Assembly: GCF_003573695.1 (NCBI RefSeq)
Contig: NC_039361.1
Span: 94,924,279 to 94,988,278 of the forward strand
Origin: Papaver somniferum
Taxonomy: Eukaryota > Streptophyta > Magnoliopsida > Ranunculales > Papaveraceae
Direction: 5' to 3'
DNA: 64,000 nt
Of the stretch, positions 1 through 11,607 are shown in pieces. The first letter of the stretch is position 1; every line of letters begins with the position of its first letter. Under the pieces are notes generated by a model. The model was not told where the DNA came from, made no database searches, and was given only the letters and a program-made list of their open reading frames with translations. Position numbers and translations under genes: made by a program.

Positions 1-714
1 GAACAACTCATCCTCGCACTGGTATGGGCTACCCAAAAACTGAGAACCTACTTCCTAACTCACCTCGTCAGGGTCCCATGCAAAGCACCATTGGAAGCAG
101 TCCTCAAAAGCACGGGAAAAGTGGGCCGAATAGCCAAATGGAACACCCATCTGGACCAATTCAACATCATTCATGAAATTCAACATTCTCGGAAGTCCCA
201 AGTTCTGGCGGATTTCTTAGCAGACCTCCCCCTTGACAACGACGAAGAGATTAAGGGAATACCAGAAGCCGAGGAAGAAAACAAGGATCCAATGGATATC
301 CTCGAACCTGCGAGTCAAAGACAATGGGAAGTCTTCGTCGACGGATCCAAAAATAAGGAAGGAGCAGGAATAGGCATTGTCATTATCACCCCAACTGGAG
401 AAAGGATTATACAGGCACTTAGATTGGAATTCAAAGAGCATACCAACAACATTGTTGAATACGAAGCTGTCGTACATGCCCTCCGTATAATAATAGAGAT
501 GGGGGTAACCGATGTAAGGCTGACAAGTGATTCGCAGCTTGTCATACGGCAAATAGGGCTCGAGTATAATGTGTACGATGACACCCTCTCAGCTTACATG
601 GCCTTGGTCCAAACATTGGCATCACAAATCCCGAACATTAAGTTCCGGCACTTATGCAGAAGGGACCTCAGGCACGCGGATGCCCTAGCATATATCATCC
701 ATGCTGAGGGATAA
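1..714 (+). pseudogene. pol fragment: RNase H C-terminus plus archaeal-type RNase H (Tat lineage)
   Basis: The frame is open from base 1, so the true start is outside the window. The first part (to about residue 80) is the tail of the Ty3-type RNase H (KWNTHLDQFNI, QVLADFLADLP). A spacer rich in Glu follows, then a second RNase H of archaeal type: FVDGSKNKEGAG with the first Asp, EYEA with the catalytic Glu, TSDSQL with the second Asp, and RHADALA with the last Asp near the C-terminus. The domain removes RNA from the RNA-DNA hybrid during reverse transcription. The reading frame stops at 712-714, where a related pol would run on to integrase. I count this as a degraded polyprotein piece, not a separate gene. 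Confidence 0.88.
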
Positions 715-1055
715 AAATGTCGAAGCTATTAAAATAGCAAGGGTATACGAGCCTTCGATTGCATCTCAATTCTCCTTCGCTACCAATCAAGATACAGTGG
801 AAGAAAATATCGAAGACCAGGTAGGAGAAGACATCCATAATGACTTTGACGAAGAGATATCCTGTCAAGAGCAAATCAAGACGAAGACTTCAGCAACGAA
901 GATGACTGGAGAGTGACAATCCATGCCTTTCTCGAAAAAGGAAGCTTACCTGCGGATCAGAAACAAGCTAGGAAGATACTCTCCAAAGTGGAAGATATGA
1001 TCTTCGGGATGGGGTCCTGTATAAGAAATCCTTCCTTGGACCATTACTACGTTGC

Positions 1056-2141
1056 TTGTCCCGGAAAGAGGGGCATCGAATTCTAAATGATATCCATTAT
1101 GGTGACGCGGGGAATCATAGCGGCATGAGATCACTAGCTGACAAAGCAAAAACGCAAGGATATTACTGGCCGACAATGATACAGGATGCCGCGAGGATGT
1201 CCCGACGATGTGAAGAATGTCAGCGCTTCGCAAAAAAGATCCACGCGCCGGCAACAATGTTAAACTCCGTCGATAGCCCGTGGCCATTTGCAAAATGGGG
1301 CGTAGACATCGTCGGGCCTTTCATCGAAGGATCAGGGAAAAGACGATTTTTGATAGTAGCCACGGACTACTTCAGTAAATGGGTGGAGGCTAAGGCCTTG
1401 TCCAGGATCAGAGACGTGGATGTGTTTACTTTCATATTCCAGAACATCATTTGCAGATTTGGTATACCCGCTGAAATCGTATCTGATAATGACAAGCAAT
1501 TACAGGGGAAAAATATAGACATGCTCTTCGATACTTTCAAAATAAGAAAGAACAAGTCCACCCCCATATACCCTCAAAGCAACGGACAAGCGGAATCTAC
1601 CAACAAGACCCTCGCCCTTATACTCAAAAAACAATTAGACGAGCATAAAGGAAGATGGTGCGAACAACTGCACAATGTGTTATGGGCATACAGGACAACA
1701 CGAAGATCCGCCACCGGGGAATCCCCGTTTCTTCTAACTTATGGAGCTGAAGCAGTCATACCTACGGAAATCCTCATGCCAACCACGAAGACCGAAGCTT
1801 GGGAGAAAAACCTCACAACAGATATGATGTTAGAAAGGTTGGACGACTTGGAAGGAAGAAGGGAAGTCGCATTACAAAAGATGGAAAATTATCAACGAAG
1901 ACTAGCAAGGGAGTACAACAAAAAGGTAAAGCTGCGGAATTTTGTAGAGGGGCAGTATGTGTTGATAACAATCCCACGGTATCAGCAAGAAAAGAAATTG
2001 GGAAAATTAGCACCTACGTGGGGAGGACCTTTTGTAATACACGACGTTGCGGGTAACGGTTCCTACTACCTTCGTAATCTAAAAGGCGAGGTCCTCCGGC
2101 ATCCTTGGAATGCTAAGTGGCTCAAACCATACTTCCCATAG
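1056..2141 (+). CDS. Tat-lineage integrase (pol C-terminal part)
   Basis: The 361-residue frame contains an HHCC zinc-binding region (HYGDAGNHSGM, then CEECQ), the DDE core (Asp in WGVDIVGPF, Asp in VSDND, Glu in NGQAESTNK) and a C-terminal DNA-binding region ending LRHPWNAKWLKPYFP, usual for plant gypsy integrases. It would insert element cDNA into chromosomal DNA. The ATG at 1056 is only the first Met in this frame: integrase-like coding begins near 900 in another frame (DDWRVTIHAFLEKG), and the shift falls near 990-1000, apparently one missing base. Stops at 712-714 and 914-916 also separate it from RNase H. The DDE residues are intact, so decay looks recent. Confidence 0.88.
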   Translation: MSRKEGHRILNDIHYGDAGNHSGMRSLADKAKTQGYYWPTMIQDAARMSRRCEECQRFAKKIHAPATMLNSVDSPWPFAKWGVDIVGPFIEGSGKRRFLIVATDYFSKWVEAKALSRIRDVDVFTFIFQNIICRFGIPAEIVSDNDKQLQGKNIDMLFDTFKIRKNKSTPIYPQSNGQAESTNKTLALILKKQLDEHKGRWCEQLHNVLWAYRTTRRSATGESPFLLTYGAEAVIPTEILMPTTKTEAWEKNLTTDMMLERLDDLEGRREVALQKMENYQRRLAREYNKKVKLRNFVEGQYVLITIPRYQQEKKLGKLAPTWGGPFVIHDVAGNGSYYLRNLKGEVLRHPWNAKWLKPYFP

Positions 2142-2813
2142 GAGCAACGCAGACTTGAATCTGCTTGGAGTGTACCAGAAGAAGAAGGGAGCCTAACCGC
2201 TCCACATGTTTCTATCTCTGGAAGAGGAATTGCAGGCCTCAACTTATCAATCAAACAAGCTTTCAAATTATCAAATCAGCGGAATCTATCGACAATATTG
2301 GGGAAAGTAGTTAATCTGCAATCTCTCAGGGCTCCCCCATCAGTGTCTATAAGTGTAAGACCAGGGGGAAGGCACCCAGCAGAAAGAGATACCCAACCAA
2401 TCTTAAGGAAACGGGTCGACGGAATGGGTGTGTAAATATTTTAATCCCATATCCTAGAACGTTGCCCCGACCCCCACCGTCTGGGAATCCTCTGGTCCAG
2501 GATTCGCCAGCGGGGTGACAGGTCTCAAGACGAGCACGAAGGTACCTTCCTTCAGTATCGCACTCAAACACTTAAAAACTTTTGTTTTGTTTTTTCTCAA
2601 ATGCTTAAAATAAAAACAAACCAACATTACAGGTATATCAAGAAAATGATCCATTTCATAAAGGATGATTACAAAAAGTGAAAGGCCAATTCAAGGATAC
2701 ACATCAAAAAATATTCCTTTTACAGGATATCAGCAAAAAATATTCTTGTTACATGATTACAAAAAGGGAAGGATAATGATGCCGCGGCCCCTACAAAATG
2801 CTGCGGTCTCTGC
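2142..2813. other. Spacer between integrase end and antisense gene stop
   Basis: The stretch holds no credible coding region; short frames on either strand look like chance. It separates two convergent transcription units: pol on + ends at 2141 and the minus-strand gene ends at 2814. Direct short repeats of the type ATATTCCTTTTACAGG / ATATTCTTGTTACATG occur at about 2710-2765. Confidence 0.5.
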
Positions 2814-5800
2814 CTAGATTGCTGCCCCATCGGCAGGATTATTCCGAAGACTTGAAGGGACGCTCCCACCAGAAGAGGGTCCCGAGGAGTCAGGAAAGGC
2901 AGAAGGAACTGGACGACGAGGATAGTTCTTCACGAGACCATGCTCGTTCTTTAGGCCAAGTTCTATCCTCTCCAGCATCTTGTTCGTCTCCTCAGCCAAT
3001 TGACAACGAGCCTTGTGCTTAATAACTGTTGTCCGCTGTTGGGCTTGGGATAATAACGAAGATAGCCGATTCACTTCTTTAGAAGCAGCACCAACGGCCT
3101 CCTCGCGGGTTGCCGCTAAATTCTTGAAATAATTGGTTTGTTCCTCCTGCTGCGCTAAGGAAGATTGAGCCTTTTCAAGTTTTTCATTTGTGACGCGAAG
3201 GTGTCCCTCGAGCTCTGAAAAAGACAACACCACGGAGTTAGCGCAGAAAAAAAAAACACGGTCACACTCGATGAAATAGGATTATACCTTCGACACAAGC
3301 CGAAGCCTCTTCATACTCATTAACAACCGCATCTCGCGCTTCATCAAGATGGTCATATTCCGCGGATAATTTCTTATAGTCTAGTTGAAGGTTGGTGAGA
3401 GTAAATTGACAGGCATCTAATTCTACCTGCTTCATCGAGTCCATGTGACGAAGATGGTCGACCTCTTTATTTATCTCTGAGACCCCTTTGCTAAGTCTGT
3501 ACATACACACTTCAAGATTCCTCTCAGACTCAGCCTGACGAGCTACTTCAACGCGGGACGCGGCAAGGGCCTTGCTTAGAGCATGGGCTTCGGCACGGGC
3601 ATCATCTCTTTCTCTGACAAGACAGAGCATATTATCCTTAACCACTGAAAGAGGAATGGATCGAGCCTTCTGTAATTCTTCCGCTAGCAGCTGAATCCTA
3701 GACCCCAGCAAGGAAGTACGCTCACGGGCTTCCCGCAGACTATCACGTGTCCACAGCAGTGTGCCATTAAATAAAGCACGATCATGGTTGTACAGATTTT
3801 GCATGTCGACCATCTGAACATGCCTCGCGCGCCATACCTCAGCCCGAGCATCCCATTTCTTGGCTTCATTCTTAATTTTCTCAACCAGATCTATAATACG
3901 AGATTTTTGCCGAGCTCTTTCATTTCGAAGCCATATCAGCTCGGGGACGCCACCCACTGGAGATAGGGTGGGGAGACTCAGACAGAACAACTAAGAAATA
4001 AAGGAATGACGACATACTGCGAGGGAAAAAGAACCAAACCTGTGAAAGTTGAAACTTGGCTGCGAGTTTGCTCTAACTCAGCGCGAACAACAACAAGCTC
4101 GGAACGAAGACCGGCCTCTGCTTCACCCAGCTTCTCTTTCTCCTCGAGGCTTTTTCTCAGTTCTTCTATTTCGACCTCAGCCACAGATAGTTCCTTTTCT
4201 CTGTGACGAAGCTTAGCCTCGAGCTTCAGAGATTTCGCTTTGAAGAACTGATACAGCACGTGATTACAATGCTCACTCCTCATCATCTACACATCAAGAT
4301 GACAAACATTATTTCACCGAAGCATTCGATTGTCACGAAAAAGTATGTACGAAAATTTACCTCCAAGACACGCTGCTGCGGAAAGCCATATTGATACCCG
4401 TCGGCGATGGCCATCATATCTGCAACGGAAGTAGGAGGCTCCGGCACAAGGGTAGCTTCGGGAACACTCAAATTTTTTCCCCAGGCTTCAGACACCCGCG
4501 CCTTAGACGACATCTCCATCATGCGACGGGTATACGCAGTAGATTCCTTTTCCCCAGCAACAACAGGGGCAGGATGACGGACAAATAGAAGATTCTTTTC
4601 CTTGAACCAATACATGATGGCGTCCTCGCCCTCAGACGTCGGCGACTGGGGAAGATTATCAGCAGGCGCATCAATGACCGATTTCCCCTTCTCTGACACG
4701 GCCCCCTCAGCACAAATGTCGGCATGCTCCTCCGCGCCTACATGCGCAGCATGCTCCTCCGCGCCACCATCTTCAACAGTAGCATCTCCATTACCATCAC
4801 CACCAAGAACATCCCAATTATCATTGGGGGAAAGTAAAGAGAAGTCCTCGGGAAAATCGAGGGCATCGTCAAAGAACTCCCCCGTGGAGTACATCCGATC
4901 AAAAGAAAATTCTTGAGAGGCGGGAAGGGTATCCACGACATCACCAGCAGGGACAGAAATGCCCCCAATAACAACGCCATTAGCCACCACGGCTTTGTTC
5001 CCTCCTTCATCACCAACATGACCAACGAAGACCTCTTCTTCGACATTGATAGGGGAAGTACCAGTACGTTCCTCCCCATCTGTAATCTCCTCATCCTCAG
5101 CAAACTCTTCGTTCACTGGACTAGTAACTTCTTCTTGGGCCTCAGCCTCGCCCATCACAATAGTAGAAGACTGCTTCGGCTTAATCTTTTTCTTCTTCAA
5201 CACCTGAAAAACAACACCACAAAAAGAATTATTTTTCCCGTCAGATGAATTTCTAAAAAGAAGAAGCGCCGCTAGAATCCGCGTACCTGAGCAGTTGAGG
5301 TATTCTTCGGTGGAAGTATAGCACCAGAACCTTCCTCCTTGTCTCCCTCTACGACGTCAAGGGCATAAGGAAAATTCATACCCGCAAAGTTCAAACGCCA
5401 GGGACAGAAATCTCCATAACGAGCAGGAGGAGACTCGCGTGGCTTACTACTCTCGTTAGGCCGCCAACCGCGGGGACCAGGAATCCAACCGTAAGCCCAC
5501 GGACCAACTATTTCGATAACGGTGGCGTGCCACTCGTAGTCATGATCGCGCTTGATCCTCTCGCGCGCTGGGAAGAGTTTCCGATGACTAGACCCCTCCG
5601 TGCCAGGAACATACTTCAGCTTGGCATCGCTGACCTCATTTAACAGACGAATCTCGCCCCGAGGAGCAGCGAGATTCCGAAGGCTGACACTCCACGGCTT
5701 GCGGTTCCTACTATTGACGTAATCACCGAAGGAGTTATTGAAATTCTCAGGAGTATACCATTCCTTCTCCGCGGGATTGGGGACGTAGCAAGTCATCGAC

Positions 5801-6594
5801 GTCTCCCCCTTACTCCGCAGATAGCACTCCTTCAGGGCGCGGAGATAATTCCCCGATAGTTGGGATACAGAACGGCTGTGAGTATTTATGGAAGAGCCTT
5901 CACGACTAGCGAGCACGTCATAGTAGAAGGAATCACTTGATTTGTACAACGGCAGCATAAGACCAGCTTCGAACGCTCCAACCGTCGTTAACAAATGAAA
6001 TTCATCGAACTCATACTTTGAGATAAGCTCATAAGTAATATCATCCTCAGGGGCATAGAAACGAACCCCGAAGGCTTGGAGCTCATGCTTTTCCTTGAAT
6101 ATTTTGAGATCAATATGCTTGAAGGTTACTTTTTTCTTACTAACCGAGACACTACGTATCAAGGGGGCAGCCTCATCCTCCTCGGCGGGGCCGGATGAAC
6201 TAATGAACGCTTCGGAAGCTTTTCTCTTCACCGGAGGATTCTTTGAAGATTCAGCCCTCGGAACTACACCCTTCGTATTCTTCCCTTTAAAAGTTGGAGG
6301 GGACCGCAGATGATGCTCGGGCACTAACGAACGTAGAGGAGGAACGTCAAAAGCAACAGCACGAGGCGGAGCCTGCGTACTCCTAATATCATCACGAGGA
6401 CGAGACGCTGCGCGATCGAAGACTCTTCGGGAACCAGAAGGATTTGTCGGAGGAATCTCTTCCCTAGAAGACGGGGCCTTCGCTCCAGAAGAAACTCGAC
6501 TCCGACGAGCATCATCTTGAGATTCTCTACGCGGAGGAGATCTCGATAGACCAGAACCAGGAGTCTGACAAGTAAGACGCGGACGGTCAGACAT
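2814..6594 (-). CDS. Antisense multi-exon gene inside element A; predicted 1,155-residue coiled-coil protein
   Basis: Five coding exons can be chained on the minus strand: 6594-5287, 5203-4361, 4286-4040, 3956-3288 and 3214-2814. Every junction is GT-AG (CAG|GTACGC to TTTTTCAG; GAG|GTAAAT to GTGTAG; CAG|GTTTGG to CTCCAG; AAG|GTATAA to TTTTCAG), phases match (0,0,1,1), and the exon total of 3,468 nt is divisible by three. The introns are about 75-85 nt. The N-terminus (about 1-150) is Ser/Arg/Pro-rich with a basic nuclear-signal-like patch; about 160-430 is a globular region rich in aromatic residues; the second exon is acidic; exons 3-5 are heptad-rich coiled coil (RAELEQTRSQVS, LEKAQSSLAQQEEQ). 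No transposase or RT motif is seen. Antisense ORFs between integrase and the 3' LTR are known in Tat elements; their function is unestablished. Exon chaining is my inference. Confidence 0.72.
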
Positions 6595-7146
6595 GGCTGC
6601 GAAAAGATTAAAATCAAGAACAAGTTACACACATTCAAAAACATTACCAAACATCCAAAAACCACATCAATAGCAATACACACACGATAACGCAGAAACC
6701 CTAAAATTAGTATACATGCTCAAAATTCCATAAAATTCAGACCCTCAAAAACTCAAATACAAGCAAAACAGTGGCTTCCTTGATTTAAGATAAAGAACAG
6801 GGGCAAACTAGTATGCAAGCATCAAAAAGAAGTTCTTCATCACAAACAAGGAACAACAGTAGCAGAGAATTTACAAATCAACACAACGTAAAACAGTGGA
6901 AACAAAGAAACGAAAAACTTACCGGCAAAAACAGCAGCAGAAGAAACAAACAGTGGAAGCGGGCGTAATTAATGCTAAGGTGCAGAGAATTTAAGATCAC
7001 AGGTTCAATAAAGACTGACAGAGAATTTAAGGTCACAGGTTCAATGAAGACATACAGAAAATTTAAGGGCTGAAAAACAAAGATCGAAAACTGAGAGAAT
7101 GTTTAGGAAGAATGAAATTAATTTTCTTTCTCTCCTTAATATACCC
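6595..7146 (-). promoter_or_regulatory. Promoter and spliced 5' leader of the antisense gene
   Basis: On the minus strand a TATA-like TATATTAA lies at 7143-7136. A strong 5' splice site, GCCG|GTAAGT, occurs at 6923/6922, and an acceptor TTTTCGCAG ends at 6597, only two bases before the ATG at 6594. This predicts a leader intron of about 326 nt (6922-6597). The predicted first exon contains a 36-bp direct repeat starting at 6985 and 7021, with a partial third copy at 7057 (GAGAATTTAAGGTCACAGG type). The initiation site is not determined. Confidence 0.5.
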
Positions 7147-7311
7147 GAAAGAAAGAGAAGGGAATTAATGGAGGAATGGGAAACGTGCCCGTTACATAAG
7201 CAGTTAATGCACGAATAAAAGACGTGCCCAAGTATCTAGGAAAAGTTATTAGGAGTGAGAAGAATATGTGACGATAGTTTTTCTTCAAGGCACCCATTAG
7301 ACATTCAAGCC

Positions 7312-7329
7312 CGAAGAAAAGGGGCAAAT
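7312..7329 (+). other. Polypurine tract of element A
   Basis: CGAAGAAAAGGGGCAAAT lies immediately 5' of the LTR start TGTGTACACA and would prime plus-strand DNA synthesis. Confidence 0.7.
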
Positions 7330-8188
7330 TGTGTACACATATATCTCACTATCATACACGTGTATATAAAAAGATATGTGGAAAGCATGCAGGCCAAAAC
7401 ATCAAAACATGATGCGCCACGAAACACCAAATAAACCCCGAGGAGTTACTTTATCGCATCCCCAAAAGAGAAGCTAGGATCAACGGTGGAGAGAAATTTA
7501 GCTGACACGGACGTGACAGGGGCAGAAGACACTTGTCTGACACGAGCAGACCCCTCAACTACCCACATTAAACACTCTGAGCAGTGTACGTGTCGATCAA
7601 CCTGTGGAACGAGCGAGGATGCCTCTGCGGGATCAAGGGGCAAACGCAGACCTCTGCGTGATAGACGCAAGGACACAAGAAGATAAGGTTCCAACGGTCA
7701 TTAGAGATGGGTCCCACATTCTAACCTTATAAATACCCCGTATCCACCAAGAGGAAAGGAGATCGGAAGAATCAGGAAGGGAAGGAGAGAGAGAGAGAGT
7801 TTGCAAGTGTAAGTTAATCATTTAGAAGAGAGAAACATGTAAACCCAAAATTCATTCGACTATTCGTGTAACCGTGAAGAATATAGTAAAACAACAAACC
7901 CCGTGGACGTAGGCCTTAGTGCTGAACCACGTAAACCTTGGTCTTATTTACATTTCAGCACTTTATATTTATTTAGCCCCATGGATCTTTACTTATACGT
8001 TTTGTTTTCTTTGCTTGTACTTATATCCCGTGCGCAAACGCCTCGCATGGAGTTGTTAGATGAGGCTATGATAAACCCGAAGGTTCTGAGCCAATGAATC
8101 AACACTAGGATATCATCATCACAAATATCCTTAGATGATGATGATTGATTGTGAGCACTCGGATCCCTTCGTGATTTGTGTGTTCACA
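7330..8188 (+). repeat. 3' LTR of element A
   Basis: The LTR starts TGTGTACACA after a polypurine tract and probably ends TGTGTTCACA at 8188, giving a TG...CA element of about 859 bp with imperfect terminal inverted repeats. It contains a TATA box (7728-7735) and, downstream, the CCCGTGGACGTAGGCC...GAACCACGTAAA segment common in the R/U5 part of Tat LTRs. The 3' boundary is uncertain because there is no 5' LTR in the window; 8198 (TGTGCATACA) is an alternative. Confidence 0.7.
7728..7735 (+). promoter_or_regulatory. TATA box of element A LTR
   Basis: TATAAATA in the middle of the LTR, about 20 bases before a purine-rich AGAGGAAAGGAG leader; position and context fit an LTR RNA polymerase II promoter. 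Confidence 0.6.
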
Positions 8189-9275
8189 TGTGCATACAGG
8201 GTGTTTGTAATTACGCCTGATAGAAGAATGATTAAGATGGAATTGCAGGTGGAATGGCTAGTCTGTGGTTCAATGATGCTGCAGAAAATAGTGGTGATGG
8301 ACTGATGAAGCAGGGATGGTTATGGCAGGGTTTGCAAGAAGCTACAACAATTGGAGTTTGTTAGAAGAATTGTGTTTGCTTCCATGGATTTTACAAGGGT
8401 TTTATGGCTTGAGTATCTGGTAGGTTTGGTTGATGGCCGGAATATCAAATGAAGAGCATTAAGAAGAACAGTTGGGTACTGAAGGTGATTATGGTGGTGC
8501 TCAACTGTCTTGGTTTTAAGGGTTTACTGAGATTGGAGGAGTGGCAGTAGAGATGTTATGAAACTTAGTTCGAACTGAAGAATGTTGCAGCTGCTTGACT
8601 ATGGAGTTGAGTTTTGTGTTGCGGTTGGTATTGAGGTTAATGTGATGATGCTTCCAGGATCAAAGGTGAACTGAAATGGTGCTCTAGCTCTTGGTGGTTC
8701 AGCTGTGATGGAGTTGGTGGCGATATGTGTTGGCTCAAGAGTTTGCAAGGCTGAGATAGTAGAGCTACAGTTGGAGAAACAGATGAGAGCTGGGTACTGA
8801 GACAGTGGTGGTGTCTGAAATTACAGAACTGAGAAAGAAAGTAATGGATGTTATTGCAGCGATGATTCGCAGAAACTGGTGTTGTTGTTGGTAGAATGCT
8901 AGAAGCTGCAGAATGGTATGAGCTGGAATGGTGTATTGGTGCCTGAACTGAGAAGATGTCATGGATTTGGTGGTTACTGTGACTGGATGAGAAGTGGTGA
9001 TGTTGTTTAGATGAATGCCTAGGTTCAGGTGGTGGTTGAATGATGTAGGAGTGGACTGGAAATGATATATTGCAGTGTGGTGTTGTGAGTTTGGTTCAAA
9101 TGGAATGTTGGTTGCTGTTTTGCAATGTGTGCCGTGACTGTATGCGAAGGCGAAGGTTTTCGAGAGATTTTAGAAGAGAAAGAAGCAAGTGCCAAACTGT
9201 TAGCACTACTGCTGTGGCTTGAGGTTGTGGTATAGAGATGATGGACCTGACAGATTGAATGTGGTCTGATGCTGT
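8189..9275 (+). repeat. LTR-like relic H, left part (interrupted by element B)
   Basis: The stretch has no coding region that I recognise. It is G/T-rich with many short GGTGGT and GAAGAA-type runs. Its right edge is the GCTGT target duplication of element B, and the same sequence resumes at 19285. Together with 19285-20530 it would form a block of about 2.3 kb that ends in LTR-like features. It abuts the end of element A's LTR, so its own 5' boundary is unclear. Confidence 0.35.
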
Positions 9276-10455
9276 TGATGATATTTTTCAATGATGTTGT
9301 AGTAATAAGTTCGTTGAGACTTGTGAAAGCAAAAGATTTTAGACTTATAAAACTTAAAAATAGAAAACTTATTGCAAAATTGATTTCAAGATATTAAAAG
9401 TAATCAAGACACTAGATTCCACTATTACACATGAATGAACGATACAAAATATGTTTCAAAACTCTAACTATCCTTTAAGTCCTTTATTTCTTAATTCACA
9501 CATAATCAAACATATTCCCAAATATTAATTGTATTCTCTAAGAATAGACTATCAATCAATTAAACAAAGTATAATCTGTCAAATTGAATCACAAGTAATT
9601 AAGAAAATTATGTGAACATTTAGAACTCCGCAAAAGCGCTGATTAAATGAATTATAAATTAGAGAAAATAAATTTGTTACCAATCATTCATGCATAGATA
9701 GCTTCATCCATTGCCTTGGTTGCGCGAGAATTAGCTCATCATCATGGAAACACGCTCAAAATTCATTTTTATTGCTCAAAGGGTGTTTACAAAGATGAAA
9801 TGAGAGAAACAATGATAAAACAGTGATTTTCTTTTCTCTCCCAAAAACTCCCTCCAAATGTTCTCTCTAGCTCTCTATTTATACACACAAATACACATCA
9901 CTCAAATATATTCTTCCATAACTCCAAAATCTTCCTTTTTTTAATTAAAAATATCTTCAGAATTTTTCCTTCTCTTTATTCTATATATTTCTTTACTAAA
10001 CCCATATCTTCTTTAATTCGCAGAATAAAATCCAAGATAAAATCTTCTAAGGATATCTTTCTTGTTTAATACAAGATAACTTCATTTTTCTTCAAAACTT
10101 CATGTTTGTAAGGCAAGAAGATATTCTTATCTTAAAGATAATAAATTCTTTACCGTTGAAACCAAATTTCCCGCCAATTTTTTCTTTTCAAATCAAGGAA
10201 GAAGATGGATCCCCCTTAACCAGTAATGGGGTGCGATTAGCAGTTGGTTCCCTGGGGTGCCCCTTATCAGTTAGGTGCCCCTTATCCAAAACTGAGAGTC
10301 CGAATACCATGTGTCCTTCGGGTGCCTATACCAACTTTTCGAGCCGAATTTCCCAAAAATACCTACAAACACATAAAACACCATAATAAGTAGAAAATCG
10401 AGTACCAACAATACTGAAAATTAAGGACAATTTGGTCACAAAAATGTGTCTATCA
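9276..10455 (-). repeat. 3' LTR of element B
   Basis: On the minus strand it starts TGATAGACACATTTTTGTG and ends AAATATCATCA, with TATAAATA at 9883-9876. It is 1,180 bp, 26 bp shorter than its partner. The ends match those of element D, but D's LTRs are about 460 bp longer. Confidence 0.93.
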
Positions 10456-11607
10456 AATACCCCCAAACTTATTATTTTCTAGTCCTCGAGCAAATCTAAT
10501 GTAGAAAAATAAAAATGACTACACTTAGCACGTGCAGCAAGCCGTTAAAATGCTAGGTGTCCCTAGCGGCGGAGTGTTGTCTCCGGAGGGTTTACCAGAG
10601 GTGTACCCACAAAACCTTTACTCCAGACCCTAGCTATCTACGCAGAACCTTGGAAGGCACTAAAGAATCTCCTTGGTTGGCATACAATCATTGACTATAG
10701 GAGGAAGTACCCTAATGCGAAATTCCAATTGTTGTACACGAGTTTGCTCTCAACATACTAAAATTCATATATAAGTGACAGAGCTCTACTCAGATAGTTT
10801 CTAGACATCATAAACGGAGTCAACCAATCACATGGAAAGTTTAAGAGGATGGATAAAGAGAAAAATAGATGGTTCAAAGTGAACGGTGTTTCCCATATAT
10901 GTCTGAAGGCCTCTGCCAAGATGAACCTATCCTAATGGACTGAGATACCGGTCTGACTAATATCAACACAACTGGCATATACAAGGGGACCAGTGGTCGA
11001 TAAACCTAACTCTAGGTCAACACAACTGGCATATACAAGGGCACCAGTGGTCGACTTTATTGATTTTATTCCGGTTGGTTTGATGGTCTGGTCTCAAACT
11101 TTTTTTTTTAGGTATCTCAATCACCCTATTTCACCCTATCAATGGTAACAACTTGAGTCGTGTGCCCCACCAAATCACTTAAGAAATAAAAACAGAAGGG
11201 ATTAGGATTCAACGAGTTATGGCGAAACTACCATTTTTTTTTAATTCTAACACCTGAGCTCTGTGCTTTTATGAATAGACTCTTTAGATGTTTCCATCTA
11301 ATCAGATTGTTTCCTCAACTCCTACAACCAAGATGTTCCCATCCACTTAGATTGGTTAGTGCCAACCTTAATAAGCATAAATTTGTAGGCTCTGGAGTTT
11401 ATTTATTGCAACTAAAAGCTAACAAAAAGTTTCTTCCCCACCCCCAAACTTAAATCTAACATTGTCCTCAATGTTTCTAATGAAAGAGCAATACCAAAAA
11501 GTAAGGTAACACGAGGAATCAGTAAAGAGAGAAGTCGGAAAGATAGTACCTGGGTGAAGAGAGAAATCAAAAACTAATATACAACATACAATCGCCTCGA
11601 TGGTCAA
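10456..11607 (-). other. 3' noncoding region and polypurine tracts of element B
   Basis: No ORF of note. On the minus strand, AAGTTTGGGGGTATT (10470-10456) abuts the LTR and is the likely functional polypurine tract. A second, similar tract inside ATTGAGGACAATGT...AGTTTGGGGGT lies at 11472-11441 just after pol. Between them is a direct duplication of a CCACTGGTGCCCTTGTATAT-type unit at about 10970-11055, also present in element D. Confidence 0.7.

Larger units (their letters stand above)
1..8188 (+). mobile_element. Element A: 3' part of Tat-lineage Ty3/gypsy retrotransposon
   Basis: The window opens inside pol of a Ty3/gypsy element. In order it shows the end of the retroviral-type RNase H, a second archaeal-type RNase H (the hallmark of the Tat/Ogre/Retand lineage), integrase, a roughly 5 kb region read on the opposite strand by a separate spliced gene, a polypurine tract and a 3' LTR. 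Gag, protease, RT and the 5' LTR lie before position 1, so insertion age cannot be taken from LTR comparison and no TSD can be checked. Extra ORFs, including antisense ones, are an established feature of Tat-lineage elements. The pol frame is broken between RNase H and integrase, so this copy is defective as read. Confidence 0.88.

Noticed and set aside
1367..2266. Several 60-110-residue frames overlapping the integrase of element A
   Set aside because: They are shadows of the integrase frame, whose DDE and HHCC motifs identify the real coding strand.
8765..9291. Minus-strand Ser/His/Thr-rich frames at 8765-8962 and 9025-9291
   Set aside because: They are low-complexity translations of GGTGGT/GTTGTT runs; the second crosses the junction with element B's LTR.
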